A DNA stretch of 14,931 nucleotides from Lentzea sp. (GTDB taxonomy: Bacteria > Actinomycetota > Actinomycetes > Mycobacteriales > Pseudonocardiaceae): NCBI GenBank assembly GCA_030146905.1, contig JASLAV010001107.1, forward strand, positions 1 through 14,931, given 5' to 3'. The position numbers and the translations under genes were made by a program. This document shows, one piece after another, positions 5,270-12,080 of this stretch (within the stretch, counting starts at the first letter, position 1; each line of letters begins with the position of its first letter). A model generated the notes under the pieces. That model had not been told where the DNA came from, did not search any database, and was given only the letters and a program-made list of their open reading frames with translations.

Positions 5270-7993
5270 GTGATCGGCCGCTCGTCTGAACTGTCGTTCT
5301 TGACCCACCTGATCGACACGACGACGACCACCGGGCACACCGTCGTCATCGCCGGTGAAGCCGGGATCGGCAAGACGACGCTGGCCGAGGCCGCCGCACG
5401 GCACGCCCGCGATGCCGGGTTCCGTGAGCTGCGCTGCACCGGCTACCAGAGCGAAGCCACACCCGGCTTCGCCGGTCTGCACGAGCTGCTGCACCCGGTG
5501 TGGGACGACGGCTCGTCACTGCCCGTTCGGCAGCGTGCGGCCCTGCAGGCCGCGTTCGGGCTGGCGGACGATGCGGGTGTGCAGGACCTCCTGGTCGCGC
5601 TCGCCGCTCTCGGGATCCTGGAAGAGGCCGCGTCCGCACAGCCGGTGCTGTTGTACGTCGAGGACCTCCAATGGCTGGACGTCTCGAGCGCCGCAGTGAT
5701 CAGGTTCCTCGCCCGCAGGCTGACCAACGCCCCGATCCTGCTGATGGTGACGATCAGGGCCGAGTACCCGGAAGCAGAGCTCTCCTGGGTACCGGCACAG
5801 GCCGTGCTGTCGTTGGAGCCGTTGACCGCGGGTGAGTCGAACGCGCTGCTCGATCATGTCGGCATCGAGCTGAGCGGCCGGGAGCGGTCGAGGATCCTCG
5901 ACGAAGCCGGTGGAAATCCTCTCGCTCTGCGCGAGCTGCCCGTCGCCGTGCGCGAACACGGCGACGGTGGCGGCCTCCCGCAGGGTGTGCTGCCGACCAA
6001 CAGCAGGCTGGAGTCGGCTTTCCTGGACCGGGCGGCGCAACTGCCGGAGAGAAGCCGACGTCTGCTCGTCCTGGCGGCCTGCGGAGAGGACTCGCCGCTG
6101 CCCGAGCTCGTCGCCGCTGCCAGGGAACTGGGACTGACGAGGGACGACCTCGATCCACTGGAACAGTCCGGACTGCTCACGTTTTCGGGGGACCGGTTGA
6201 GATTCCGCCATCCCCTCGTTCGTTCGGCCGTACATGGTGCGGCCTCCTCCGGGGAACTCACCGCCGCGCACCTCGCTCTTTCCGCAGCCGCCCAAGATCC
6301 TGGCCGGATGGCATGGCACCGCGCAGCGGGCACCTACGGTCGTGACGAGTCGCTGGCCGCCGAGCTGGAGGCCGCTGGCCAGACCGCGGCTCGGCACGGT
6401 GCTCGGTCGGAAGCTGCCGCCGCGCTGCGCAAGGCGGCCGAGCTCTCCCCGCAGGTCGACGAGCGGGTCCGTCGACTGTCGGAAGCCGCTGAGCTGGCGC
6501 GCCGGGCCGGCGAGCCGGACGCGGTCTGGCCGATGCTGCGCGAAGCGGTGCCGCTGGCGACCGAGCCCGCCACGATCGTTCAACTGGCCAGCACCGAGAT
6601 CGGCACATCGCTGCAGGCGGGTGTGCCGGCGCGGAGCATCCGTGAGCTGCTGGTCCTGGTCCACCGACTGGCTGGTGCGGACCGCACCGGCCACCCCGAG
6701 GAGCGCGTGCGGCTGCTGTGGGCGATGGCGCTCGAGTGCTCGGATCGGCCGCACAGTGCCGAAGACGCGGCAGCGGTCGCCATGGAACTGGCGGCGATCG
6801 ATCTGAGGCGGTGGGATCCGGTGCAGGAGATCGCGCGTGCTCTGGTCGACCCCGCTGAGCGGGCACCGGTCCTGAAGCCGAGGCTGCGATCGCTGGTTCC
6901 TCTCGTCGGAGAGGACATCCGGGTCTTGCTCTCGCTCGGTTACGCCGCTCTGGTACTGCACGATCTGCCTGCCGCGCGGTCGGCTTGGGTAGCCAGCTGC
7001 GACTACCTGCCCTCGCTGGGTTCCTCAGTGGACGAAGCACAACTCCTGGCCACACGCGCGAGCGTCGAAATCCTGCTGGGACGGGTGCGGGAGGCACAAC
7101 AGCGTGCTGAGCTGGGTGTGCGGATCGCCGGTCACGCCGGATTGCCCGCGGTGGCCGCGGCGGCCGAGGCGGCCTCCGCCCATGCCCTCGTGTGGCGTGG
7201 TGAGATGACGGAGGCAGCGGCCGCCGTCCGACGCAGCCGGCGGCTGTCGAAGCAGACACCGAGGGCGCCCGAGGCGGCGTTGACCGCGTGGACCTCCGGG
7301 CTCGTGTCTTTTCACAGTCAGCGGTACGAGGAAGCCTGGACCGAGTTCCAGCAGGTGCGGACGTTCGCCCCGCTGGCCAGGATGGCTGTGGGCGACCTGA
7401 CCGAAGTAGCACTGCGTTGTGGGAAAACTCAGGACGCCGCGGCGTTCGCAGCCCTTGTCGAGGCCGACGCCCAGGTCTTCGACTCACCTCACCTGTGGAT
7501 GGTGGTGCACCGCAGCCACGCGCTCCTGAGCGACGGCGCGCAGGCCGCCGAGCACTACGAGCTCTCGCTGGAGCACGGCCGGCGAAGTGAAGCGCGCATG
7601 GAAGCCGCCCGGAGCCACCTCGCCTACGGGGAGTGGCTGCGGCGGAAACGGCGGATCATCGCGGCTCGCCACCACCTCGCCACCGCGCTCGGCGCCTTCG
7701 AAGAGGCGGGAGCGCGGGGCTGGGCGGCACGGGCGGCCGCCGAACTCACCGCCGCCGGTGGCACGCCCGAGAGCACCCCCTCCTCCCGAACCGGTGCCCA
7801 GAGCCTGCTCACCTCTCAGGAACTGCAGATAGCGACACTGGCTGCCGAAGGGCTGACCAACAAGGAGATCGCTGACCGGTTGTACCTGTCACACCGCACG
7901 GTCGGCGCCCACCTGCACAAGGTCTTCCCGAAACTGGGCATCACAGCGCGCACACAACTGCGGGACGTGCTCGACGAGCCGCCCGGCACCTGA
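5270..7993 (+). CDS. LAL-family transcriptional regulator (AAA ATPase, LuxR-type HTH), copy 2
   Basis: This 907-residue paralogue of the gene at 1351 has the same layout. Walker A GEAGIGKT is at residues 28-35, and Walker B LLYVED plus QWLD at about 126-137. TPR-like helical repeats fill the middle (for example WHRAAGTYGRDESLAAELEA from 349). A C-terminal LuxR HTH runs from 847 to about 900. The stretch LTNKEIADRLYLSHRTVGAH is identical to that of copy 1, so both proteins probably recognise similar DNA. The frame stays open to 5201, but the GTG at 5270 is preferred because it has AAAGGGA about 7 nt upstream and aligns with the starts of the other copies. The gene is divergent from the hydrolase and ends 32 bp from the stop of the convergent zinc-finger gene. 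It is likely a cytoplasmic ATP-dependent activator of neighbouring genes; its ligand is unknown. Confidence 0.93.
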   Translation: MIGRSSELSFLTHLIDTTTTTGHTVVIAGEAGIGKTTLAEAAARHARDAGFRELRCTGYQSEATPGFAGLHELLHPVWDDGSSLPVRQRAALQAAFGLADDAGVQDLLVALAALGILEEAASAQPVLLYVEDLQWLDVSSAAVIRFLARRLTNAPILLMVTIRAEYPEAELSWVPAQAVLSLEPLTAGESNALLDHVGIELSGRERSRILDEAGGNPLALRELPVAVREHGDGGGLPQGVLPTNSRLESAFLDRAAQLPERSRRLLVLAACGEDSPLPELVAAARELGLTRDDLDPLEQSGLLTFSGDRLRFRHPLVRSAVHGAASSGELTAAHLALSAAAQDPGRMAWHRAAGTYGRDESLAAELEAAGQTAARHGARSEAAAALRKAAELSPQVDERVRRLSEAAELARRAGEPDAVWPMLREAVPLATEPATIVQLASTEIGTSLQAGVPARSIRELLVLVHRLAGADRTGHPEERVRLLWAMALECSDRPHSAEDAAAVAMELAAIDLRRWDPVQEIARALVDPAERAPVLKPRLRSLVPLVGEDIRVLLSLGYAALVLHDLPAARSAWVASCDYLPSLGSSVDEAQLLATRASVEILLGRVREAQQRAELGVRIAGHAGLPAVAAAAEAASAHALVWRGEMTEAAAAVRRSRRLSKQTPRAPEAALTAWTSGLVSFHSQRYEEAWTEFQQVRTFAPLARMAVGDLTEVALRCGKTQDAAAFAALVEADAQVFDSPHLWMVVHRSHALLSDGAQAAEHYELSLEHGRRSEARMEAARSHLAYGEWLRRKRRIIAARHHLATALGAFEEAGARGWAARAAAELTAAGGTPESTPSSRTGAQSLLTSQELQIATLAAEGLTNKEIADRLYLSHRTVGAHLHKVFPKLGITARTQLRDVLDEPPGT

Positions 7994-8025
7994 GCCGGCG
8001 AGCGGACACCCGTGCGATTACTCGG

Positions 8026-8376
8026 TCACTGGTGCAGGTGTCGGGCCCAATCACCGGGCACCCGTGCTGCCGGACCCGGTGCGCTTTGCTCCAACGGCCG
8101 GTGTTCCGGTGCAGCGAGCGAGGGCCCGCTTTCGTACATGACCTCTTCGACGTAGTCCCAGAACCACTGCTCGCCCGGTTCGAAACTGCGCACGAACCGG
8201 TGACCCGTTTCCACGGCGTGCGCGCTGGCGTGCTGGTTGGGCGAGGAGTCACAACACCCGATGCGCCCGCATTCGGCGCAGCGCCGGAGGTGGAACCACC
8301 AGCCGGGAGGATCCATGGCCTCACAGGCGGCACAGCCTGTGCCGCTGGGCGGTACCGCAGCGTCGATTCCGTTCAT
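8026..8376 (-). CDS. Small UBP-type zinc-finger protein
   Basis: This 116-residue protein consists mostly of a UBP (ubiquitin-hydrolase-type) zinc finger. Candidate ligands are Cys15 and Cys18 (CAAC), Cys33 and Cys36 (CAEC), Cys41/42, and His49, His53 and His59 in a spaced His series (HASAH...GH). The segment WWFHLRRCAECGRIGCCD is characteristic, as is the following HRFVRSFEPGEQWFWD. In eukaryotes this fold binds the C-terminus of ubiquitin; free-standing bacterial versions are common in actinomycetes but functionally uncharacterised. The ATG at 8376 is chosen because GAGGAG lies just upstream. That ribosome binding site overlaps the stop codon of the preceding F420-reductase-like gene, with only 8 bp between the genes, so the two are probably translationally coupled. 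The C-terminal ~35 residues are low-complexity. It could act as an accessory or ligand-binding partner; no catalytic residues are seen. Confidence 0.88.
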   Translation of the reverse strand: MNGIDAAVPPSGTGCAACEAMDPPGWWFHLRRCAECGRIGCCDSSPNQHASAHAVETGHRFVRSFEPGEQWFWDYVEEVMYESGPSLAAPEHRPLEQSAPGPAARVPGDWARHLHQ

Positions 8377-8384
8377 CTCACTCC

Positions 8385-9002
8385 TCACCCCCTGGCCTGC
8401 GACTCTGCTGCCGAGGTCAGCCGAACGAGGTCCTGACCGATCAGCGGTCCTGCGGGAACCTGGTGCAGCCGGCCCCCGTCGGCGAGGCCGCCGAGGTCGA
8501 TCGGCGCGAATCCGAGGTCGGCCAGGAGTTCGATGAACGTCTTCTTCGCGTCATGGTCATCGCCGGAGACGAACAGCACGCGGTTCCCCTCCGGTCGCCG
8601 CGGCTCTGCCGCCAGCGTCGCGGCGAACAGGTGGTTCAACGCCTTGATCACACGTGCCCCGGGGGCCTGGCGGGCGACTGCCTCGCTGGAGGTCTCCTCG
8701 ACCGGTCCGGGCGGCGGGGTGGTGTAGTTGTTCGTGGCGTCCACCAGGACGCGGCCACCCCAGCCGGGCAGTCCGGACAGCGCCTCGGCCGCCCGGTCGC
8801 CGGGTACGGCGAGGACGACGAGTTCTGCCTGCGACGCCTCGTCGCGTGTTCCGGCCGATGCGCCGGGGCCCAGCTTCCGCACTGTGTCGGCCAGCGTGAC
8901 CGGGCCGCGGCTGTTGCTCAGGACGACCTGGTGCCCGCCCGCGAGCAGGCGAGTGGCCACCGCGGTGCCGATCGCTCCAGCGCCCAAAATCCCGATCTTC
9001 AT
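8385..9002 (-). CDS. NADPH-dependent F420 reductase-like NAD(P)-binding protein
   Basis: This 205-residue Rossmann protein belongs to the F420-dependent NADP oxidoreductase family. It begins MKIGILGAGAIG, giving the nucleotide-binding GxGxxG at residues 7-12. SNSRGP (29-34) follows, with an arginine placed to bind the NADP phosphate. Further conserved segments are LVVLAVP (61-67), VLVDATNNY (85-93), VIKALNHL (118-125), VSGDDHDAKK (145-154) and GFAPIDLGGLADGGRL (164-179). Characterised relatives transfer hydride between NADPH and coenzyme F420, but many actinomycete members are annotated only by fold and may use other substrates. The ATG at 9002 has GAGAGGA about 4 nt upstream. It is the first gene of a minus-strand pair with the zinc-finger gene and diverges from the MFS/molybdenum-hydroxylase operon. 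A redox role linked to that operon is inference from position. Confidence 0.9.
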   Translation of the reverse strand: MKIGILGAGAIGTAVATRLLAGGHQVVLSNSRGPVTLADTVRKLGPGASAGTRDEASQAELVVLAVPGDRAAEALSGLPGWGGRVLVDATNNYTTPPPGPVEETSSEAVARQAPGARVIKALNHLFAATLAAEPRRPEGNRVLFVSGDDHDAKKTFIELLADLGFAPIDLGGLADGGRLHQVPAGPLIGQDLVRLTSAAESQARG

Positions 9003-9225
9003 CGTTTCCTCTCGTGGCGCTTCGATGTCGGTCCTCATGCTGGTCTTCGACAGGGCACGGCCGCATCGGTCACACGACTTACGTGGCCGGGTTCCACTCG
9101 TTCGGGAACCCGCACGGCGTTCGTCCTTTCCGGCCTGTCGTTCGCGCACCGGGTTGATACAGGGCGGCACAGCAGCCGACGATGCCGATGAGTTCCCGGG
9201 AGGACCATTCGCAGTCGCGTGACCG
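9003..9225. promoter_or_regulatory. Divergent promoter region, F420-reductase pair / MFS operon
   Basis: This 223-bp non-coding stretch lies between the divergent minus-strand reductase/zinc-finger pair and the plus-strand MFS-molybdenum hydroxylase operon. Both transcripts presumably start here. It contains a clear inverted repeat at 9089-9111. No obvious sigma-factor consensus pair and no conserved coding frame were recognised. If the later MFS start at 9292 is correct, the region is 66 bp longer. Confidence 0.6.
9089..9111. repeat. Inverted repeat GGGTTCC-N9-GGAACCC, candidate operator
   Basis: GGGTTCC (9089-9095) and GGAACCC (9105-9111) form perfect 7-bp arms around a 9-nt centre, so the arm centres are 16 bp apart. 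This is a spacing used by dimeric repressors such as TetR- or MarR-type proteins. It lies centrally in the divergent promoter region, 87 bp from the reductase start and 115 bp from the MFS start. No T-run follows, so a rho-independent terminator is less likely. No regulator gene is adjacent except the LALs further left. Confidence 0.4.
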
Positions 9226-10497
9226 ATGCCGCAGAAGCCGGAACAACAGCAGCCTGGGGGCAACACACGTCTGCGAGCGGAAGGCTTGTCGGTGCCTCGA
9301 GCAACAACCGCCATCGGCACACTGCCGGCCTGCGTCGGACCCTCACCACCCGAACCCACGACCACCGCCGGATGGACCGCGGTGAGCTCGGTGGCGGCAG
9401 CGTCGTTCACGCTGATCCTCTCGCAGTTCATCGTGATCGCCGTCTTGCCCGACGTCGTGCGGCAGTTCGGCGTCTCGGCCGGTGCCGCCGGTCTGACCGT
9501 CGTGCTGCCAGGACTGCTCGCCGCGGTCGCCGCGCCCGCTCTGGCCATGGTCTTCGGTTCCATGGACCGTCGAGTCGTGTTGTGGGGCATCACGGGCATC
9601 GTCGCGCTGTCGGACCTGCTGGCGGCGCTCGCGCCCAGCTTCGCGCTGGTGATGGTGGCCCGGCTGCTGCTCGGAGCGGCGATCGGAGCGTTCTGGACCA
9701 TGGGAGCCGGGGTGGGCCCGCGGCTCGTTCCGGCAGCGCGCGTGACGCGGGCCACCTCGCTGATCATGGCGGGCATCTCCGCCGGCACGGTTGTGAGCCT
9801 CCCCGCCGGTAATCTGGTGGCCCAGCACTGGGGTTGGCGGCCGGCGCTGTTCGGAGCCGGCGTGTTGAGCGTTCTCGTCCTGCTCTTGCAGTTCCGGGTG
9901 CTGCCACGGATGCCCGCCGGCCCGCCACTGCGCCCAAGAGGCGTGCTCGCCCTGCTCCACCGACCTCAGGCGCGCATCGGCTTGGTGCTCGCGGCGCTGT
10001 TGTTCTTCGGACACTTCGGCGCCTACACGTTCGTCTCGTCCTACCTCGCCGAGCGGGCGGGCTTCTCCGCCTCCACCGTGGCAGTGTTGCTGCTGCTCTA
10101 CGGCATCGCCGGTTTCGCCGGCAACTTCACCGCCGGAGCCGCGGTGGACCGCAGCCTGCCCGTCACGCTCGGAACCGCTGCGGCGGTCCTCGCCCTGTCG
10201 GTGTTCGCGCTCGGACAGTGGCACGCACAACCGCTGGTGATCGTCGCCCTGTGCGCGTGGGGGTTCGGCTTCGGCGCAGTACCCCTTTCGTTGCAGACAA
10301 CCATGATGCGCGGTGAGGCGGCCGAGGGTGGGCTTGCCCTCTTCGTGACCGTCAGCCAGTTGTCACTGGCCGCCGGCTCGTTCGTCGGCGGCTTGGTGGT
10401 CGACCACGCCGGTGTGGCGACCGCCTACCTCATCTTCGCCCTGCCGGCGGCGGCCGCCGTGTTCGTCGCCGCCACTGGGGCACGGCGCCTGCGCTAG
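9226..10497 (+). CDS. MFS transporter, 12-TM drug/metabolite efflux type
   Basis: This protein has up to 423 residues and about twelve hydrophobic segments in two halves. The first spans roughly 52-74 (ASFTLILSQFIVIAVLP), followed by PDVVRQFGVSAGAAGL, a typical loop of DHA1-like efflux pumps. A degenerate motif A, FGSMDRRVVLWG (110-121), lies between helices 2 and 3, and a related GAAVDRSLPVTL appears in the second half. It is an inner-membrane, probably proton-coupled exporter; its substrate is unknown. From the ATG at 9226 the protein has about 50 hydrophilic N-terminal residues, which is long for the family. A GTG at 9292 with GGAAGG about 7 nt upstream would give 401 residues and may be the true start. 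It is the first gene of the plus-strand operon, with 27 bp to the 2Fe-2S subunit gene. It may export a substrate or product of the hydroxylase. Confidence 0.9.
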   Translation: MPQKPEQQQPGGNTRLRAEGLSVPRATTAIGTLPACVGPSPPEPTTTAGWTAVSSVAAASFTLILSQFIVIAVLPDVVRQFGVSAGAAGLTVVLPGLLAAVAAPALAMVFGSMDRRVVLWGITGIVALSDLLAALAPSFALVMVARLLLGAAIGAFWTMGAGVGPRLVPAARVTRATSLIMAGISAGTVVSLPAGNLVAQHWGWRPALFGAGVLSVLVLLLQFRVLPRMPAGPPLRPRGVLALLHRPQARIGLVLAALLFFGHFGAYTFVSSYLAERAGFSASTVAVLLLLYGIAGFAGNFTAGAAVDRSLPVTLGTAAAVLALSVFALGQWHAQPLVIVALCAWGFGFGAVPLSLQTTMMRGEAAEGGLALFVTVSQLSLAAGSFVGGLVVDHAGVATAYLIFALPAAAAVFVAATGARRLR

Positions 10498-10524
10498 CCG
10501 AATCGCGCGAAGATCGGAGTTCAC

Positions 10525-11073
10525 GTGGAAACCGAGAACCACACCGAAATCACCCTCGTCGTCAACGGGTCCGCCAAGACCGTCACGGCGGACAACCGGG
10601 TCACACTGCTCGACCTGTTGCGCGAACACCTCGGTCTCACCGGGACCAAGAAGGGCTGCGACCACGGACAGTGCGGCGCGTGCACGGTGTTGCTGAACGG
10701 GCGGCGCGTCAACAGCTGCCTGAAGCTCGCCGCATCCGCCTCGGGAGGCGCCGTCGTCACCATCGAGGGAGTCAAGAACCTCGGCGACGGCGACGACCTG
10801 CATCCTCTGCAGGAAGCGTTCGTGGTCAACGACGCACTGCAGTGCGGCTACTGCACGCCGGGGCAGATCTGTTCCGCGCTGGGCGCCCTCGCCGAGGCCG
10901 ACGAGGGTTGGCCGAGCCATGTCACACCGGATGTGGCCGTCGGCGTCGAATCGGCGGCGGCGCTCACCGCGGACGAGATCTGCGAACGCATGAGCGGCAA
11001 CCTGTGCCGCTGTGGCGCGCACCGCGGAATTCTGGCCGCCATCACCGAGTTCGCGGCGGTGACACCCCGATGA
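10525..11073 (+). CDS. paoA: Molybdenum hydroxylase 2Fe-2S subunit (PaoA/YagT-like)
   Basis: This 182-residue small subunit of a xanthine-oxidase-family enzyme carries electrons from the molybdenum centre to FAD. The N-terminal plant-type ferredoxin domain has Cys45, Cys50, Cys53 (GCDHGQCGAC) and Cys65 for the first 2Fe-2S cluster. The helical C-terminal domain has Cys107 and Cys110 (QCGYCTPGQ) and Cys161 and Cys163 (NLCRCGAHRGI) for the second. All eight ligands are present, so the subunit looks functional. The GTG at 10525 is taken as the start, with GGAG about 6 nt upstream. In E. coli PaoA (YagT) is exported by the Tat system, but no Tat signal is visible here, so the complex is probably cytoplasmic. 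The stop overlaps the next start (ATGA), which indicates a tightly coupled operon. The symbol is by similarity to the E. coli aldehyde oxidoreductase. Confidence 0.94.
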   Translation: METENHTEITLVVNGSAKTVTADNRVTLLDLLREHLGLTGTKKGCDHGQCGACTVLLNGRRVNSCLKLAASASGGAVVTIEGVKNLGDGDDLHPLQEAFVVNDALQCGYCTPGQICSALGALAEADEGWPSHVTPDVAVGVESAAALTADEICERMSGNLCRCGAHRGILAAITEFAAVTPR

Positions 11074-12080
11074 AGCCGTTCACGTACGAGCGCGCCGGTG
11101 ATGCAGCCGAAGCCGTCGCCGCAGTCACGGCGGATCCGGAAACCACCTACCTCGCCGGCGGCACCAACCTGGTGGACCTGATGAAACTCGGGGTCGTCCA
11201 AGCCCGGAACCTCGTCGACATCTCCCACCTGCCACTCGGCGACCTCGTCCACCACCCCGACGGTGGAGCCGCCATCGGAGCCACGGTGAGCAACGCGGCG
11301 ATCGCCGGCGATCCCGTGGTGCGCCGGAACTTCCCGGTGCTGGCCGAGGCCGTCCTCGCGGGCGCATCCGGACAGTTGCGCAATGCCGCGACGGCCGCCG
11401 GAAACCTGCTGCAGCGCACACGCTGCGCCTACTTCCAGGACGTGCGCAAACCCTGCAACAAGCGGGAGCCGGGCTCAGGGTGCCCGGCCCGCTCAGGCGC
11501 ACACCGCGAGCTGGGCATTCTCGGCGTGTCGCCCTCCTGCATCGCGACTCAGCCCTCCGACATGGCGGTCGGCTTGGCAGTGCTGGACGCGGTGGTGACC
11601 ATCCGGGGAGTGGACGGGACGCGTTCGGTGGCGTTGCGGGACTTCTACACGTTGCCAGGGGACACGCCGGAGCGGGAGACCACCCTGCGGCACGGAGACC
11701 TGATCACAGGGATCGTGCTCCCGCCGGCGCCTGCCGGCGCGGTGATGCAGTACCGGAAGGTACGAGATCGGTGGTCTTACGCCTTCGCGGTGATCAGCGT
11801 CGCGGCATTGCTGACGCTGGCCGATGACGGGCGGATCGACCAGGTGCGCATCGCGTGGGGCGGGGTGGCGCCACGCCCCTGGCGGGCCACCGCCGCCGAA
11901 GACCTCCTGCGCGGCCAGAAACCGAGCGCGGAACTGTTCACGCGCGCGGCCCACGCCGAACTGCGCCAGGCCACGCCCATGCCGCAGAACGAGTTCAAAG
12001 TGGACCTCACCGCCGACGTGACAACGACCGTCCTCCTCGACCTCGCCGAACGCGCACGCAACGAGGAGGCCACACGATGA
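11070..12080 (+). CDS. paoB: Molybdenum hydroxylase FAD subunit with 4Fe-4S cysteines (PaoB/YagS-like)
   Basis: This 336-residue medium subunit has an FAD-binding PCMH-type domain with AGGTNLVDLMKLGV (29-42) and ATVSNAAIAGDP (71-82) near the flavin. The segment RNAATAAGNLLQRTRC begins an insertion with Cys119, Cys129 (PCNKREPGSGC), Cys138 and Cys157 (SPSCIATQPSDMAVGL). This pattern is shared with E. coli PaoB (YagS), where it binds an extra [4Fe-4S] cluster absent from ordinary xanthine dehydrogenases. The C-terminal CO-dehydrogenase-flavoprotein-like domain follows (about 200-330). FAD here passes electrons from the 2Fe-2S subunit to the acceptor. The start at 11070 overlaps the upstream stop by 4 nt (ATGA), and its own stop overlaps the next ATG in the same way. 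That assigns it firmly to one complex and one translational unit. Confidence 0.94.
   Translation: MKPFTYERAGDAAEAVAAVTADPETTYLAGGTNLVDLMKLGVVQARNLVDISHLPLGDLVHHPDGGAAIGATVSNAAIAGDPVVRRNFPVLAEAVLAGASGQLRNAATAAGNLLQRTRCAYFQDVRKPCNKREPGSGCPARSGAHRELGILGVSPSCIATQPSDMAVGLAVLDAVVTIRGVDGTRSVALRDFYTLPGDTPERETTLRHGDLITGIVLPPAPAGAVMQYRKVRDRWSYAFAVISVAALLTLADDGRIDQVRIAWGGVAPRPWRATAAEDLLRGQKPSAELFTRAAHAELRQATPMPQNEFKVDLTADVTTTVLLDLAERARNEEATR

Noticed and set aside
3597..5273. Long plus-strand frame spanning the end of LAL copy 1 and antisense to the hydrolase
   Set aside because: It overlaps two genes with clear motifs in other frames and reads as low-complexity Arg/Gly sequence.
4446..8170. A 16-base identity (GTCCCAGAACCACTGC) shared by the hydrolase (4446-4461) and the zinc-finger gene (8155-8170)
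   Set aside because: In both genes it encodes QWFWD on the minus strand; surrounding sequence is unrelated, so it looks like coincidence of rare Trp codons, not a repeat element.
8385..9788. Extended 467-residue reading of the F420-reductase-like gene
   Set aside because: The N-terminal 262 residues are antisense to the MFS gene and promoter region and lack family similarity; the ATG at 9002 has a good ribosome binding site and starts exactly at the Rossmann strand.
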